From Smallanthus sonchifolius (lineage: Eukaryota; Streptophyta; Magnoliopsida; Asterales; Asteraceae), in contig CM042018.1 in assembly GCA_023525975.1 (NCBI GenBank), positions 105,330,001-105,394,000 of the forward strand: DNA of 64,000 nucleotides, written 5' to 3'. The first letter of the stretch is position 1; each line of letters starts with the position of its first letter. A program made the position numbers and the translations under genes. A model generated the notes under the pieces. It was given only the letters and a program-made list of their open reading frames with translations, had not been told where the DNA came from and made no database searches. Below, one piece after another: positions 22,426-35,414 of the stretch.

Positions 22426-23003
22426 TAAGAAAAAGGATGCTCAGACGCATAAAAGCGTGGTGTGAAAAAGAAATGTCAAACGTGAAAGGAGGACTTGTAC
22501 TTAATTACTTACAAAGTTGTAAGATGCATTAGATCTCAAAACCAATGGCTGAAAATCCTATAGGTATTATAGAAGGGGAAAATTATCAAAATAGACATTT
22601 GATCAAGTGGAATTTCAAGAAAGACACTGACTCTTAGCCTTCAGTTTTATAGACACTCACTCACAACGGACGGCTAAAGCCGGCTAGTTAGCCGGCATAT
22701 ATTTCCGTGCAAACTTTTACGCTGGTCCAATGAAGAGACGTCGCATGGCAGGCTAAATAGCCGTCCCATGACGTCTAATTAGCCGAGTGTTAATAACGGC
22801 TAAATAGCCGACACCTAACGGCTAAGCCGACGCTTTTTTATTGGCTGTAGCCGGCTGAGATCCATGGGCCGGCTTGATGTTTAGCCGACGCTTTTAATGG
22901 TTCTATTCATTTTGGACGGCTAAGAATGGCTATTTAGTCGACGCATCCGGATTTTGTTATATTTCTTATTTATTTTTATATATTTCTCCGGACTTCTATA
23001 TGT

Positions 23004-24690
23004 ATGAAAGCATATTTTGTTGTTAAATGGTTTAAATTTGAAATGGAAAACGTTACACCAAGTAAGGAAGAAAATCCTCCGGTTGAAGAATCGGATAACC
23101 TTGCTGTTGAAGATCCAGTTAACCGTTTGTTCGTAGAACTGGAAAACCGTGCTGTTCAACTACCAGAAGAAGAAGATGAGTTTGTTGAAGATTGGGTGGC
23201 TGTTAACGATCTCATAGAAGAAGATGGTGTTTGTAGTCCTAGTTTTGATCCATTTGAAGACGACGAAACTGAAGTAAATGCTTGTTGGAGTCCTTAAATT
23301 TTCTTGTAATCTTTTAATTTTCTTGTAATCCTTGAAATTTTCTCGTAATCTTTTAATTTTCTTGAAATCTTTTAAATTTCTCGTAATCTTTTAATTTTCT
23401 CGTAATCTTTTATTTATTTACTATTATAGATGTGGATTTATGAGGTGTTTGCCGAGTGTCGATCGTTCGTAGATAAGTACAAGTTAAAAGTGCTAAGATG
23501 TCTTAGTTGGGGAGTGGCCGGTGTTATCACGTGGAATCGAGCATGCAAAGTTATGAAAAATGCGGTTAAAGTAATAATTTAAAACTTTTTATACTTATAT
23601 TAAATTGCCGGTATTGTACTTGTATTTTTTGTTTATAGCCTAAGTATAGGCCCCTTGCACTTAAGCCGAACCACCTTGAGAAAGAGTTACATTGGTGGCT
23701 GTCTAGTGTGGAGTTTATTGATAAAGAAGAACAAATGAACAAGTCGATACCAAAAAAAGGGATTCCAATGGTTGACCCGATGGATGAGCCAATGGCTAAA
23801 CCGTCGGCTGAGAAAAAAAAAGAAGAAACTTAAGTCCAATAAGCTTGATAAACTTTTGGAGATGATGCAACAAGTTGTGACTAGCCAAAAGGATCTTTCG
23901 GTAAATATATTTACTTTTTTCTTGAAATGATGCAACAAATGTATTATTATTTTCTATAATGATTTTATTGATTATATGATTTCATAGGATTTTGTTTATG
24001 AGACTACGAAAAAGAGAAAGCTTGATGAGGAGGAGGAGAGAAATGGTGAAGGCGAGGGAGACGAAGTAGGTTATTATTTTGTTGATGTATTTTAGTTTGT
24101 TTATTATATAAAATGCGACTAATTGTTTTGTTTATATAGAGTGATGTGGATAAATATGTTAACTATGATGCGGGGTGTGGCGAGAAAACACCCGAGAGGA
24201 TAAGTGTTGTGAACGTTGAGGACTCGATTAAAGCAGTGAAGGCAAAAAGAGTTGGTAGACGGGTCAAGAAACCATCTGCATACGTTAAGTCACCTTTTAT
24301 AGTTTTCAAGACAATGACCCGTAAAAAGCACAGTCCTGATTTGCAAAAAATAATGGAACTTTATAAATCTGGGAATGAGTTCAAAATAACACTCACACAT
24401 GGAACACCATTACAATCATCTTTTTGGAAGGATCTTTTGTCGTTGGATGGGTCAAACGGCTGGTTAGAGATGTATGTAAGTATATTTAGTTTAATTGTTT
24501 AAATATTCGTGTTTATTAATGTCATTAAACTTTTGCAACAACATATATGGGCGTGGAGTATGTATCTTTATTACTCGAGGCCACAAGACGCAGCTTGGAG
24601 TATTTTACCGCTGTGGTTTATACCTTCTCTGGACGTTTGTGATATCCAGTATTCGTTGGCAACGGACGTTATGAACCATATCCATTGATA
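23004..24690 (+). pseudogene. MULE-borne Ulp1-protease-like gene, degenerate
   Basis: Exon-like pieces in order: 23004-23297 (acidic, EEDEFVEDW...DPFEDDETE); 23430-23571 (MWIYEVFAECRSFVDKYK... with SWGVAGVITWNRA); 23640-23900 (WWLSSVEF, then a Lys-rich coiled segment, MMQQVVTSQKDLS); 23989-24066; and 24140-24476 (basic KRVGRRVKKPSAYVKSPF, then FWKDLLSLDG..WLEMY). The piece near 24541-24680 (WAWSMYLYYSRP) is where Ulp1-like proteases of plant MULEs begin. GT/AG borders are plausible between pieces. The catalytic His-Asp-Cys part is not readable, so I call it a pseudogene. A 20-bp AATTTTCTTGTAATC-type array (23298-23415) separates the first two pieces. Confidence 0.6.
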
Positions 24691-24719
24691 ACAACGGTTG
24701 ATACGGTAAGTATGACATA

Positions 24720-25270
24720 AAATTATATTGATATATGTTATAACAAAGTTATTAACAATAACTAAGTTTCATTGTAATATTGAACATGTATATGTTCCGA
24801 TGAATATAGATAAGTTACATTGGTTTTTAATCTACTTTGACCTAAACAAGTGGACGATGACAATATATGACAAGTTTTTACCAACATAAATCTTTAAGTT
24901 TCATGACTAGTTTTTTAACAACATAAAAATATAATTTATTTGACTTGTAGTCTTAGAGTTTCAGTTAATCTGGGGTTGGGTCTGGAATTAAATCAGACTC
25001 TGGTGTTATCTTCTCACTTGCCTCCGGTGATGGTGACTCAAAAATTGGGAACAAATTCCCTTCAATGGGAATTGAATAAAACTCTGGCTCAAGTGATGGT
25101 GACTCACGAATATTATTTTCTGGGGGGAAATTTAAATCAAACAGAAACTGACTTTAATCTGCTTTTATTAAGGGTTCAGAAGTAGGTAAAGAAAATACGT
25201 CACTTGAGTGACGTATTCGGTTCGACGAACCAACTGAAACAGGTTTTGGGTTAGACGAACCAACACTATC
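24720..25270. other. Internal MULE sequence with acidic-coding repeats
   Basis: Read on the minus strand, 24950-25190 is Ser/Glu/Pro-rich with a repeated GTGAGTCACCATCAC(C/T)... unit (two copies near 25028 and 25095). It probably continues the transposase N-terminal region of 25271-25570 as an acidic linker, with the frame decayed. Confidence 0.35.
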
Positions 25271-25570
25271 TTATGTTATAACATACAACTTAAATATTTC
25301 AAACGGATTTTTTCCAACTATATTAAAAAAAAATGAAATATCATTGTCATCGAATATATCGATTGGATCCGTAAAAGTTGACATTTTATAAGATAATCTT
25401 GTAATATTTTTAGGACCACAAACTTTCAAAAGCAAAGATAACAAACCAGAGTAAGTAATAACGGTAGGTAAGCTTAGTCCACGCCTTACACAATCAAAAG
25501 GAACATATTGAATGACACCATCAACAAGATCCCATCTATCACCACTGAAGATTACAATGTTCACAGACAT
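25271..25570 (-). pseudogene. MULE transposase N-terminal fragment
   Basis: 99-aa frame starting just inside the right TIR, MSVNIVIFSGDRWDL... with YVPFDCVRRG, TYSGLLSLLLKVCG and NITRLSYKM. It resembles the N-terminal domain of plant MuDRA-like transposases (a strand with G-x-W, then S-Y-x-x-L...V-K-R-L-Y-Y). The DDE catalytic region is absent, so no transposase is made. The assignment rests on position and pattern. Confidence 0.5.
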
Positions 25571-26276
25571 CTTTAAAAACTAACAAATTCAGAAGAAAGC
25601 TATCAAATGGCAACCTGAGAGCATATAAGAAAACCAACTATCGAAAAAAAAAGAAATATAACAAAACGAATAGAACCATCCTTAGCTGTCCAATAGCCGT
25701 TCTTAGCCGTCCAAAACGAATAGAACCATCAAAAGCGCCGGCTAAAACAAGCCGGCTAAACATCAAGCCGGCACATGGATCTCAGCCGGCTACAGCCGAT
25801 AAAAAAGCGACGACTTAGCCGTTAGGTGTCGGCTATTTAGCCGTTATTAACACTCGGCTGCCACGCGTCGTCTCTTTAGCCTGCCACACGTCGTCTCTTT
25901 ATTCGATCAGCGTAAAAGTTTGCACGGAAATATATGCCGGCTAACTAGCCGGCTTTAGCCGTCCGTTGTGAGTGAGTGTCTATAAAACTGAAGGCTAAAA
26001 GTCAATGTCTATTCTCGGAATTCCACTTGGTCAAATGTCTATTTTGGTAATTTTCCCTAATAGAAGTATGTTCTGAGTCAAAGTATTGTTTCTTTTCGGA
26101 TATACTTTTTATTGCTTTGAGTTTTGTTGTTTTGAATTAATTTTCACATCATCTCCAAAATTTTGACATGAAACATGCTATTAATTGTATGTTAACACTA
26201 TTAATAATGTAATCTTTTTATGCATATATATATGAAATATTGCATACGACTCACAACTAATTAAATTAATTATAAT

Positions 26277-29200
26277 CTATAGTATAAGAGAAACTCCGCC
26301 ACATAAAACGGATGCCAGAAATATTGATATAGTGATGGTCTTGATTGGCATCCTTCCTTTATCACTCCTTAGAAACATAGCTTCATAAACTGGCCAGCTA
26401 TTCAAAACCCCGAAACCAGTAATAAACAATTGCACAAATAACCTTTCCAAACTCCATGTGTTCAAGAGACGTATCATCCCAAAGATCAACGCGAATATGT
26501 TGACAATTGATGCGGTTGTGAAAGGTATGAACATTGGGCAGTGAATCCCAAACTCTATAAGACCTTGATCATATCTCTTGCTTTGTTCGTCATCTTGAAC
26601 TTTGCTTGTCACATTGAATCCTTGTGTGGCTATCCCTAAATGTTTGATCATGTACTCGACAAGTCCAAACAAGTAGGGTGAGAGTCCCCTTATTAGCCAT
26701 ATCCTTTGATCATTCCACCATCTCTTATAGGTGCTATTGAATAAGATGAAGTCGTAACAATCTTGACCATAGGCTCCAAGAAATAGGAAAACATACAACA
26801 AGAACGAGGGATCCGTCACCTACAACCAACATAAATTAATCGGCTTTACTATGTACAAAAACCCGATATTATATTTATTAAATATTGTACATTGTACATT
26901 ATGGTTGAGGTTGTTAGGGTTTAACATCTTGTTTTGCTTATGTCTCTATATTTATGTTAATGTTTAATAGTATTAAGATTTTCATAAAGAAATAATACCT
27001 TTGGGAATATGTAAACTCCATTCAAAAGGGCAATTTGAGGGAGGAAAGAGTATATTGTGATTGGAATCGACAAAATGGGCCAAAAAGCATAATGTGCATA
27101 ACATAAGCCCATAACAAAGCCCATGCTTTGAGCTCCAAAAACCACCGGATTGTATTTTGAGAAGCCCACCTCAAGAAGCCCAATAGCCCATCTCTTTGTT
27201 TGACCGACTGCATCGATAAGAGAGATTGGAATATCACCTAAAAAGGCTGGCCTACTCGGGTGGCAAAAGATAGACTCCCATCCTTCACATTGCAATCGAT
27301 ATCCTGTGAAATAGTCCTCCACAAGGGACCCATATCGAAAGCCCAACTACATGTAAACAAACAAAATCAGATAATCATCATTGCCCACATCATTTCATAT
27401 TATGCGATATATGACATGACCACAAATAACTAATGAAATCATGTTTAGGTTGGGCCTCACCTGGAATCCCCACTTGGTGTCCTTTTCATAGTTGCACCCA
27501 GCCACATGGTGAGCCAATTCTATAATAGGTTGTGCGGTAATGGGCTTCTCCACCACATGATCCGGTCTCAGTTCTTGTATTTCTGGTGGCGCCATTGATG
27601 TGGGCCCTCCAAAGAAAACCCGACGAAGGAAAAAGCATCCAGTTCCAACATAAGAAGGGCCTTGTAAACCCTCCATACCAACCGGGTTCGCTACAAATAA
27701 ACGCAATAACTCACCACCATATATGTCATCTTTGTTGAGCCCATGATAACGTTGAGGGAATTGGACATATCCTAATTTGGGTTGAGCTAACGGGTCAGAA
27801 ATATAACACAACGCCCTCTTAAGCGTTTGAGGATCATTAGAGTACATGTCGCAATCTTGAGTAAGAACTATAGGGGAATTGGTCATAACACTCGATACCC
27901 GAAGCTTCAAACAAATAATAATAACCCATTTAGTTTGAACAATAAAATTGATGTAAACACCAAACTAATAAACTATATGTAAGGTTAAATAACACATATT
28001 TTAACATTACTTAACGCCATTTTCAGAAATGGTCCACTTATAACCACGTGAAATTAAATTAATGAGAAAATCACGAAAGTAGATACTTTTCGGAGTGTGT
28101 TATACCTATATAAATTCGCGTATATATTTTTAGCCATGAATTAACAAGTTTAAGGTTTAGGCGAGTAAAAATATATACGTGATCAAAGTTTCGCATGTTT
28201 CATGGATATATACGTAAAGTTATTCTGAAATAACTATAGATGTATAAAAAAAAACCAGAAAAATGATTATATTCATGATTTATACTAAATTAATGATTAC
28301 ACGGTTTAAAAAATCCACTCATGATCATGTAATTGGTTCCCATTTTCCCTCCTAGCTGCTTGCTAGTCGTGGTTTATATATCCCGCTTTAAAAAAAAGTT
28401 ATTATACTAATGCTTAAGTTGATATATATATATATATATATATATATATCATTTTTCTTTTTAAATTATTCTTCTATATATTATATATTTTGGTCCATAT
28501 TTGACCAAAAAACAACTAAAATTAAGAGTTTTGTAGTCTTACCAAGGAATTGAGAGCACCAGCTTTGAAATGGTGTGGGGAGTTTTTGTTTTTTTCTCTG
28601 GAGACATATACAAGGTTTGGCATCGATTGCCCCTTGTCTGTTTCTTTGGCACTCTCTTTCAACACCTTATCACCAAAATATATGATTCAAATTTTCAAAA
28701 TTTGGACTCACCAATAATGTATAGGCAGCCACTTTATTAAATTTTAATGATGTAACGTTTTGATTGAGACATACAACATCATACATGAATTAGTGATGGT
28801 GTTATTGCTTTTATATGTGACGTATCATTTGAGAGATGAAACTCTCTTCACTTACAAATGAAAAAAGGTGTGTGCACTCGTGATTATTTAGTCGTGATTA
28901 TTTAGTCATAACCACTGTTTTTAAAATCAGACTGCATCGACCGTTCAGACCAGGAACCAACTACAGAACTGCTTTGGTTGAACTACCTTCATGTGGGCCG
29001 ACTGGTTATGAAGCAGACCGCTTGAACCGGCGAACCCGACCGGTGGTTGGACCGGATTAAAAAAATCTTTCAAAATCTAATTTACTTCATGCTCCGTATT
29101 TTTTAAGACTTTATATTTTTGTTTTATATTAGTTATATATACATATACTATTTCCAAATATATATGACGTCATTCCAGTCCAACCGGTTTAAAAGTGAAC

Positions 29201-31350
29201 AGGTAAGACGCTCAAACCGGTCCGATATAAAGCATTGGTCCTAACCATCATTTTTAATTATGGAATGAGAATCATCAACTACACATATTAATTCATTTTC
29301 ATGATTTCCGTGGAAATTATATTATTATTATTTTCTGATACATTTTATGAGACTTTCTAACCGTTCTATCCATTTGCAAAGTTTCTTTAATAACTAAGTC
29401 ATAAGTATTGATAACTTTCCATTTTATATCATCTTATTTATTTGACTTGCAAAAATAAAATACCTGAATAATGGTGGGATGGTTTGCGCGACTAAACCCT
29501 AGAGTTCGATACTTGTTGAAAATCTGACGTTGTGGTTCGTCGGAAATGTAGTCGGGGCATACTTCACCTCTCTCCACAACATTCTCGATTCTCATCTTCA
29601 TACTCTCATACATAGCCTATGATAACAAGATATAGAAATGTGACACGTTGTTTTAGTCAGCAAGCGTTTTCTAGCAAGAACTGGGTTCATGACGACGAAC
29701 AGAACTTATGATTTGAAAGATGTCGTAATCTAAATTCCTTTTTTTAATATATATAAAAATTACTGACTTGATGATATTTTTCACTTAAAAGTTAATAAAA
29801 AATTTAGATTTTTTTTTAGATAACAGCCTGAAGAGTAGTGATGTCGCATCAAGAAATGGACAACATCGTGTACTTGCCCTAGGTGCAGATATATATGTCA
29901 AAATAATTTATGTTTATCTTAAGTTATATGTACGATATTTATCGGTAAGTTTAAATACGAATTATTAATTATTAATTAATTATAAGTCAACTAAATCATT
30001 TTTTCATCTTTCATTACAGGGATAAACATGATTTATGTTAAGAAAGAAAAAATATATTACAATATCATTGTCGGTATTGGTATTATCAGAATATCGGTAT
30101 TCGGCTTTATGATTTTCGCTTTTTTTCTTTTTTTATTATTTAGTTTTAGATTTCTTTTTTATTAACATTATTTTTACCGTTGCGCCTACGTTTTCGCTTA
30201 TATTTTATTAACGATCTAGCCCCGTCGTGAGTAGGTTTAAAGTGTGTATGAGTTTACAATTAAAAAAAAAGTAATTACATGTGAATCATGGATTGTCTAA
30301 TGCCTAAACTTCTGAGGCAATTGTTTTAGCCCTAACTTTTAGATGGCTCCTAAAAAGCTTCTTTTAATGTTTTATAATTGATTAACGTTTATATTATATT
30401 AAGATATATCTATGTATATGAATACATATACAAATTATATATTTGTTCATATACTTATATAACTTATGATATGTATGCATATATATAAATTTAAGTTCGT
30501 AAACCGTAAGTTTTTTTATTGTATCCATGTCGGTGGATAGAGAGCAACAGTTGCTAGCTAGAACCTTTTTTTTAATAAAAAAAATTAAGTTTGAATTTTG
30601 TCTTAGGTCCCGAAATAGATTAAGCCGCCCTGATATGTAAGCCCTTCTGATGGTAAGGTGTCTATGGTTTAAATTCTGTAAAGTGCTGGTATGAATGATT
30701 TATAGAAGTAGATTAAGAGCTGTTCTTATAAATACGTAATGAAAAAATAAATACGCGTAATTAGATGTTACCTTAATCTCCTCAAACTCGAGCTCAGCCT
30801 TCCCATGGCGGTCGGAGCTAAAATACGCTTCCGGGCATCTATCCATGATGTTATTATCCCTACAAAACGGAAGCCAAATCTCTGCAAACTTTGCTGCCTC
30901 CGTGAAAGCAAAAAGAGTAAGCTCAGAGCCACCGTCATCAGAAACATACACAGATATCTTCTCCGGTGGGTAGTCGTAAGCCATAAGAGACAACGCCGTG
31001 TTAACGACGTTTATAGGCGGCTCTTTGTAGGGATCCGCCGTGCATATTAATATGTCGATGGCCGGAAAGTCTTTTTTGTGGAGGATTTTCTCTAGGTTTT
31101 CCGGGTAAGCTTGCCGGAGGATAGGGCGGAGGCGGAAGGAAGTGGTGGTAGCCCACATGAAGGCGAGGATAAGATCGGAGATCAAGAGGAAGGTGGTGGG
31201 GATGACGGAGATGAAGGTGGTGGAGTGGTGGAGGAGGGTGAGGATATGGTGATAGATAAGGGTGAGGATGGCACAACTGTAAATAATTGCAAAGACACGG
31301 TTGAAAACAGTGCATGGCATGTGCTTGTACGTGTGAAGAAGTGTTCCCAT
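26277..31350 (-). CDS. Cellulose synthase-like protein G (CslG/CslM type), 6 exons
   Basis: 729-aa membrane GT2 glycosyltransferase. Exons (minus): 31350-30772, 29616-29464, 28665-28543, 27904-27461, 27346-26999, 26819-26277, all in phase 0. Two N-terminal helices (about 15-36 and 46-66) are followed by the catalytic core: VSDDGG (Asp138-139), TQDCDMYSNDP (DxD at 302-304), VEDYFTGYRLQCEGW (Asp444) and QTKRW (QxxRW, 482-486). C-terminal helices fill exons 5-6. All catalytic motifs are intact and the length is normal. CslG relatives include enzymes that add glucuronic acid to triterpenoids at the ER (CSyGT/SOAP5 type), and others of unknown role. A saponin role here is possible but inferred. 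A broken paralogue lies 3 kb upstream in the same direction. Intron 2 holds a dispersed repeat (28915-29250) and intron 3 a TA tract (28422-28450). Confidence 0.92.
28915..29250. repeat. ACCGGTT-rich dispersed repeat in CslG intron 2
   Basis: Contains GACCGTTCAGACC, GAACCGGCGAACCCGACCGG and TCAAACCGGTCCGA. Inverted-looking ends (TTTTTAAAATCAGACTGCATCGACCG; TCGGACCGG...) are too diverged to define. Probably a decayed MITE. Confidence 0.35.
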
Positions 31351-31406
31351 TTTGGTCGTTGGGTACGTCTTTCCGTAAGCTTTGGAGGTATTATTTGTTG
31401 TTGTCT

Positions 31407-31417
31407 CTATTTATAAG
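31407..31417 (-). promoter_or_regulatory. Likely TATA box of the CslG gene
   Basis: CTTATAAATAG on the minus strand, 57 bp upstream of the ATG at 31350. A long ATT microsatellite starts 25 bp further upstream. Confidence 0.55.
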
Positions 31418-31439
31418 CTCACAAAGTACCTTCTTTTTT

Positions 31440-31441
31440 TA

Positions 31442-31497
<56 letters not shown>

Positions 31498-31500
31498 TTT
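31440..31500. repeat. (ATT)n microsatellite in the CslG promoter
   Basis: About 17 ATT trinucleotides, directly upstream of the probable TATA box on the minus strand. It is a likely polymorphic marker. Confidence 0.95.
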
Positions 31501-31844
31501 AGGATAAATAAAGAACCACAAAACCGAGTTCTATTACTTTTGATGGATAAATAGCCATGTTCTTTTTTTATTCATGGAATTGGTTAATAGAAAACTCACG
31601 AAACGTATCGTCGATCGATACCTTACTAACCAACGAATCAAACAAATCATAGTTTTCATCAGGTGGTCTATAAAAGGTTATGACAGAAAATCAATGGAAA
31701 CATGATTCAAACTTAACACGCTTGAAAGTTCAAATAGACCCATGTTTTATACCAAGACCATGGGTTTATGTCTTTACATCGCAACAACCAAATATAAGAT
31801 CTTGTTTTCTTTTGAATTGGGTTATATTTGAGGGTTAGTATTGT

Positions 31845-31933
31845 GTAATAATCAGGGCCGGCCCTCGGGTAGGCCGAGCCGGGCCACCGGCCAGGGCCCG
31901 TTTATTTTCGGGGGGCCTAAAATTTTTACGGGG

Positions 31934-32016
<83 letters not shown>

Positions 32017-32399
32017 TATAAAATTTTAAATACCGATTTTATATATTGGGTCCTTTTTATAAAACTTAAAAAATTATTGGGTCCTTTTTATACTGGTTGG
32101 GCCTTTTTAATCTTTATACTGGTTGGACCCTCTTTTATAATAGTTGGGCCCTTTTGTTTATTCCATGACCATTGAGTCATCTAAAAAAAAATTTATATGT
32201 TTATTGGTTAGGTCATCTTTAAACTTATAATAGATTTTTTATTGTTTTTGTTTATTACATACTATATTTTTTCTATGTTTATTGTTATAACGTTAATCGT
32301 CGTTTAAAAAAAATGTAGTTTATATATTTTGTTCGTAGGAGCCTTTTTTTCCGGCTCGGCCAAGGCACTTAAATCCTCAGGACCGGCCCTGGTAATAAT
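31845..32399. mobile_element. hAT non-autonomous element with perfect 8-bp target duplication
   Basis: The element spans 31853-32391. Its ends CAGGGCCGGCCCT and AGGACCGGCCCTG are inverted repeats, and GTAATAAT flanks both sides (31845-31852, 32392-32399). This is the classic hAT form. It contains an expanded TA microsatellite (31937-32010), TTGGGCC(C/T)TTTT repeats, and no ORF. Confidence 0.9.
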
Positions 32400-34386
32400 G
32401 ATTATTTAATAGAAGAAAAAACTTAGGTATTGTTCTAATAACTAAAACAAAGAACAATATTATTAATTATAAGATATATTTACATGCTTTAAAAATACTC
32501 CTTATTAATTAATAGTACAGTAAGAAAGAAAATATTGCAGCCATCTTGATAGACATGAAACGACTCTGTCAAGTATTTTACATGGAGATAGAAAAGGACT
32601 AAAATAGTTATTTTTTAATACATTTATATTTTATTGAGATTTTATATAAACTTTTTATCATTGTAGCAATAAAACATGTTTTAGTTGTAAGAGAACACTA
32701 TGATTTGTTAATAATCATACATTTAATTGTAACATTCGGCATCGCATACCACCAATATTGTCCGTTTTGTTAACGAGGAGCTCACGGCTTTGTTTTTTGT
32801 TGCCATGGTGGACATTAATAATGCATATTTCCTCTCATTTTAAATATTTTTTGTTTCAAATTCATTGATTTAGACATTTATTTGTGTTTTATTTGAATAT
32901 TGCATTTTCTGATGGAAACTTGGTGATTTTTAGTGAAAAACTTAAGGTTTGAAAAAATTCTGGAAGAAAAAGTTTCTGACATGGTCGTCAAATTCTGCAC
33001 AGCCATGTCAGCCAAATGTTGCCGAGAACAACGCAAGGATTGTTGATCAGAGGGTTGTAACACCAGTCAAAATAATGGTCCCTATTGTACTAAAAATGAA
33101 ACCTCAGGGGTTGGTTATGCAATTACCCTAAAGTTCGGGGGTTAAAAATGAAAAATATGGAAATTGGCTCTTTAGCGGACCGCTAACGAAGGCTTAACGG
33201 TCCGCTACGTAGCGGAGAAGAAATCAACCAGAGCATGTCACGTATTCTATCTCGTGGGTACCTTGACCATATTTTGTAAGAAAATCGTGAACTTTGATGA
33301 TGTATGTATGATTTTTGATAAGTTTATGTTGATGACTTTAACATGTTCTTGAATCTTCTTCAATGATTATGTGTATTTATTTGATTTAAGTATATATATT
33401 TTCTATCTCGTGGGTACCTTGACCATATTATGTAAGAAAATCGTATGTGTTACGTATTTACTCATGAATATGTGTATGTATTCATGGAATTTGACTAGGA
33501 ATAGTAGATGAAGGTTAGAATATAAGTGATTGTTTTTCAAATTTGCATCCTTATGTATATGCTTGGAAAGGCCGTTACATTCGTTGTGAATTCTTCATGT
33601 CATTTTGTATGTGTAATTATAATTTGCTAGCGTGAATTTATAGTTCATATATTCGTGATTTGATATTCACAAGTTGGAGAACTTGTTGAGTATGTTTTCA
33701 TTACTTGATTCGAGGTGGTTAATATGTGTTTATCGTATTAGCTTTCCAAAGATTTATGTGACTAAGAGTCTTTAGCGGGATACTAGTTCATCGTTATATT
33801 CAACATAATGTTATCATTGGATTTGCATATAATGATTTTAGGTGGTTACTATGTAAACATCGTTTTAACTTTCCAACGAGTCATATGATTAGATAACCCT
33901 GACGGGAGTCTATTTTATTTATGTATTGCATGTGTATAAAATGATCTCATCACAAATCTTTGTACGTTGTCAATGTTTGGTTAGGTGGATTTGAAGTAAT
34001 ATAAGTGAATATTCTCTCTTGCTTGATTATCTTTCGCGTCTTCTATCTATCTTTTATGTTTATTTAGTTTAAAAATATAAAAATATCAAATCTTTTACTT
34101 GATCGGCTAGACAGTGACAAAGGTATACTATCGGGAGCTATCGTGTCCACGGATAGAGACTTGTTCTTACCTAAAACCATAATACTTACGCGATAGGTGC
34201 ACTTTCCTATTGTGTGTGTAGTCAGTCCAAGGTGATAATCGTTTCTTATTTTAAAACCCAAGTGTGTGGAATATCCTTACTAAATTTCTATATACACTTT
34301 ACACACATCACACTACTAATGTCATTTTTTGATACTTATATTTGAAGTATTTCATACGGCTCGTGGCAAATCACATGAACTATAAC
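32400..34386. other. Intergenic region with LTR-retroelement-like text
   Basis: No gene is recognised. A CTATCTCGTGGGTACCTTGA direct repeat of about 48 bp occurs at 33247 and 33401. GGACCGCTAACG...AACGGTCCGCTA (33177-33211) is a palindrome-like GC island. Text at 34080-34260 (GTGTCCACGGATAGAGAC, GCGATAGGTGCACTTTCCTA) resembles leader sequence of Athila/Tat-type retroelements. Nothing is complete. Confidence 0.3.
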
Positions 34387-35414
34387 CTATAGCGCAATAG
34401 AAACACTGCCACATAAAAGGGATGCCAAACATACTGATATAATGATGGTCTTTATCGACATCCTTCCTTTATCACTCCTTAGTATCACAGCTTCATAAAC
34501 AGGCCAACTGTTCAACACCCCAAAACCAGTAATAAACAACAACACAAACAACTTTTCTAAACTACCAAAGTTCAAGAGACGTATCATCCCAATGATCAAC
34601 GTGAATAGATTGACAATTGATGCTGTTGTGAAAGGTATGAACATTGGGGAGTGAATCCCAAAATCCATAATACATTGATCATATCTCTTTCTTTGTTCAC
34701 CATCTTGAACTTTGCTTGTTACATTGAATCCTTGTGTAGCTATTCCTAAATGTTTGATTACGTACTCTACGAGTCCAAACATACAGGGTGAGAGTCCCCT
34801 TATTAGCCACATCCTTTGATCATTCCACCATCTCTTATAGGTGCTATTGAATAAGATGAAGTCGTAACAATCTTGACCATATGCTCCAAGAAATAGGAAA
34901 ACATACAACAAAAACCATGGATCTGTCACCTACAAACAACAATGGTTAACAGGCTTGGTTACGTACAAAAACCCGATATCAGTTTTAAGATTTGATAAAA
35001 GAATAATACCTTTGGGAAAATGTGAAATCCATTCAAAAGGGCAATTTGAGGGAGGAAAGAGTATATTGTGATGGGAATTGACAAAATGGGCCAAAAAGCA
35101 TAGTGTGTAACATAAACCCATGACAAGGCCCATGGATTGGGCTCCAAAAACCACCGGAGTGTATTTTGAGAAGCCAACCTCAAGAAGTCCAATACCCCAT
35201 CTCTTTGTTTGACTGACCACATCGGTGAGGGAGATAGCCCAGAAAGGCCGGCCTACTCGGGTGGCAAAAGATAGACTCACATCCTTCGCATTGCAAGTCG
35301 ATATCCTGTGAAATAGTCTTCCACAAAAGACCCATACCGAAATCCCAACTACTTGTAAACAAAGTCAAACAATCATTATTTTCCATATCAAATTATGCAA
35401 CTTATGACATGACC

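Larger units (their letters stand above)
22576..26057 (+). mobile_element. Mutator-like element with long TIRs (KAONASHI/Ulp1 type)
   Basis: TIRs of about 380 bp run 22576-22960 and, inverted, 25680-26057. Both begin GGGGAAAATTA(C/T)CAAAATAGACATTTGA and are packed with GCCGGCTAA/CGGCTAAA words. Flanking 9-mers TTATAGAAG (22567-22575) and TAATAGAAG (26058-26066) differ at one base, fitting the 9-bp duplication of Mutator elements. Inside are a Ulp1-like gene remnant (+) and the start of a transposase-like frame (-, 25271-25570). The element therefore looks like a deleted derivative of an autonomous MULE. Confidence 0.85.

Noticed and set aside
31001..31315. His/Pro-rich and Gly/Glu-rich frames overlapping CslG exon 1
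   Set aside because: Shadow frames of a well-supported exon with the conserved CslG N-terminus.
30805..31416. Plus-strand gene opposite CslG exon 1
   Set aside because: Frames are open only because of the antisense codon pattern; no splice or promoter support.
34387..34929. Separate functional gene from the intact 180-codon last exon of the CslG pseudogene
   Set aside because: It begins at a splice acceptor (GTGACGGAT), lacks catalytic motifs, and is just the membrane part of the broken paralogue.
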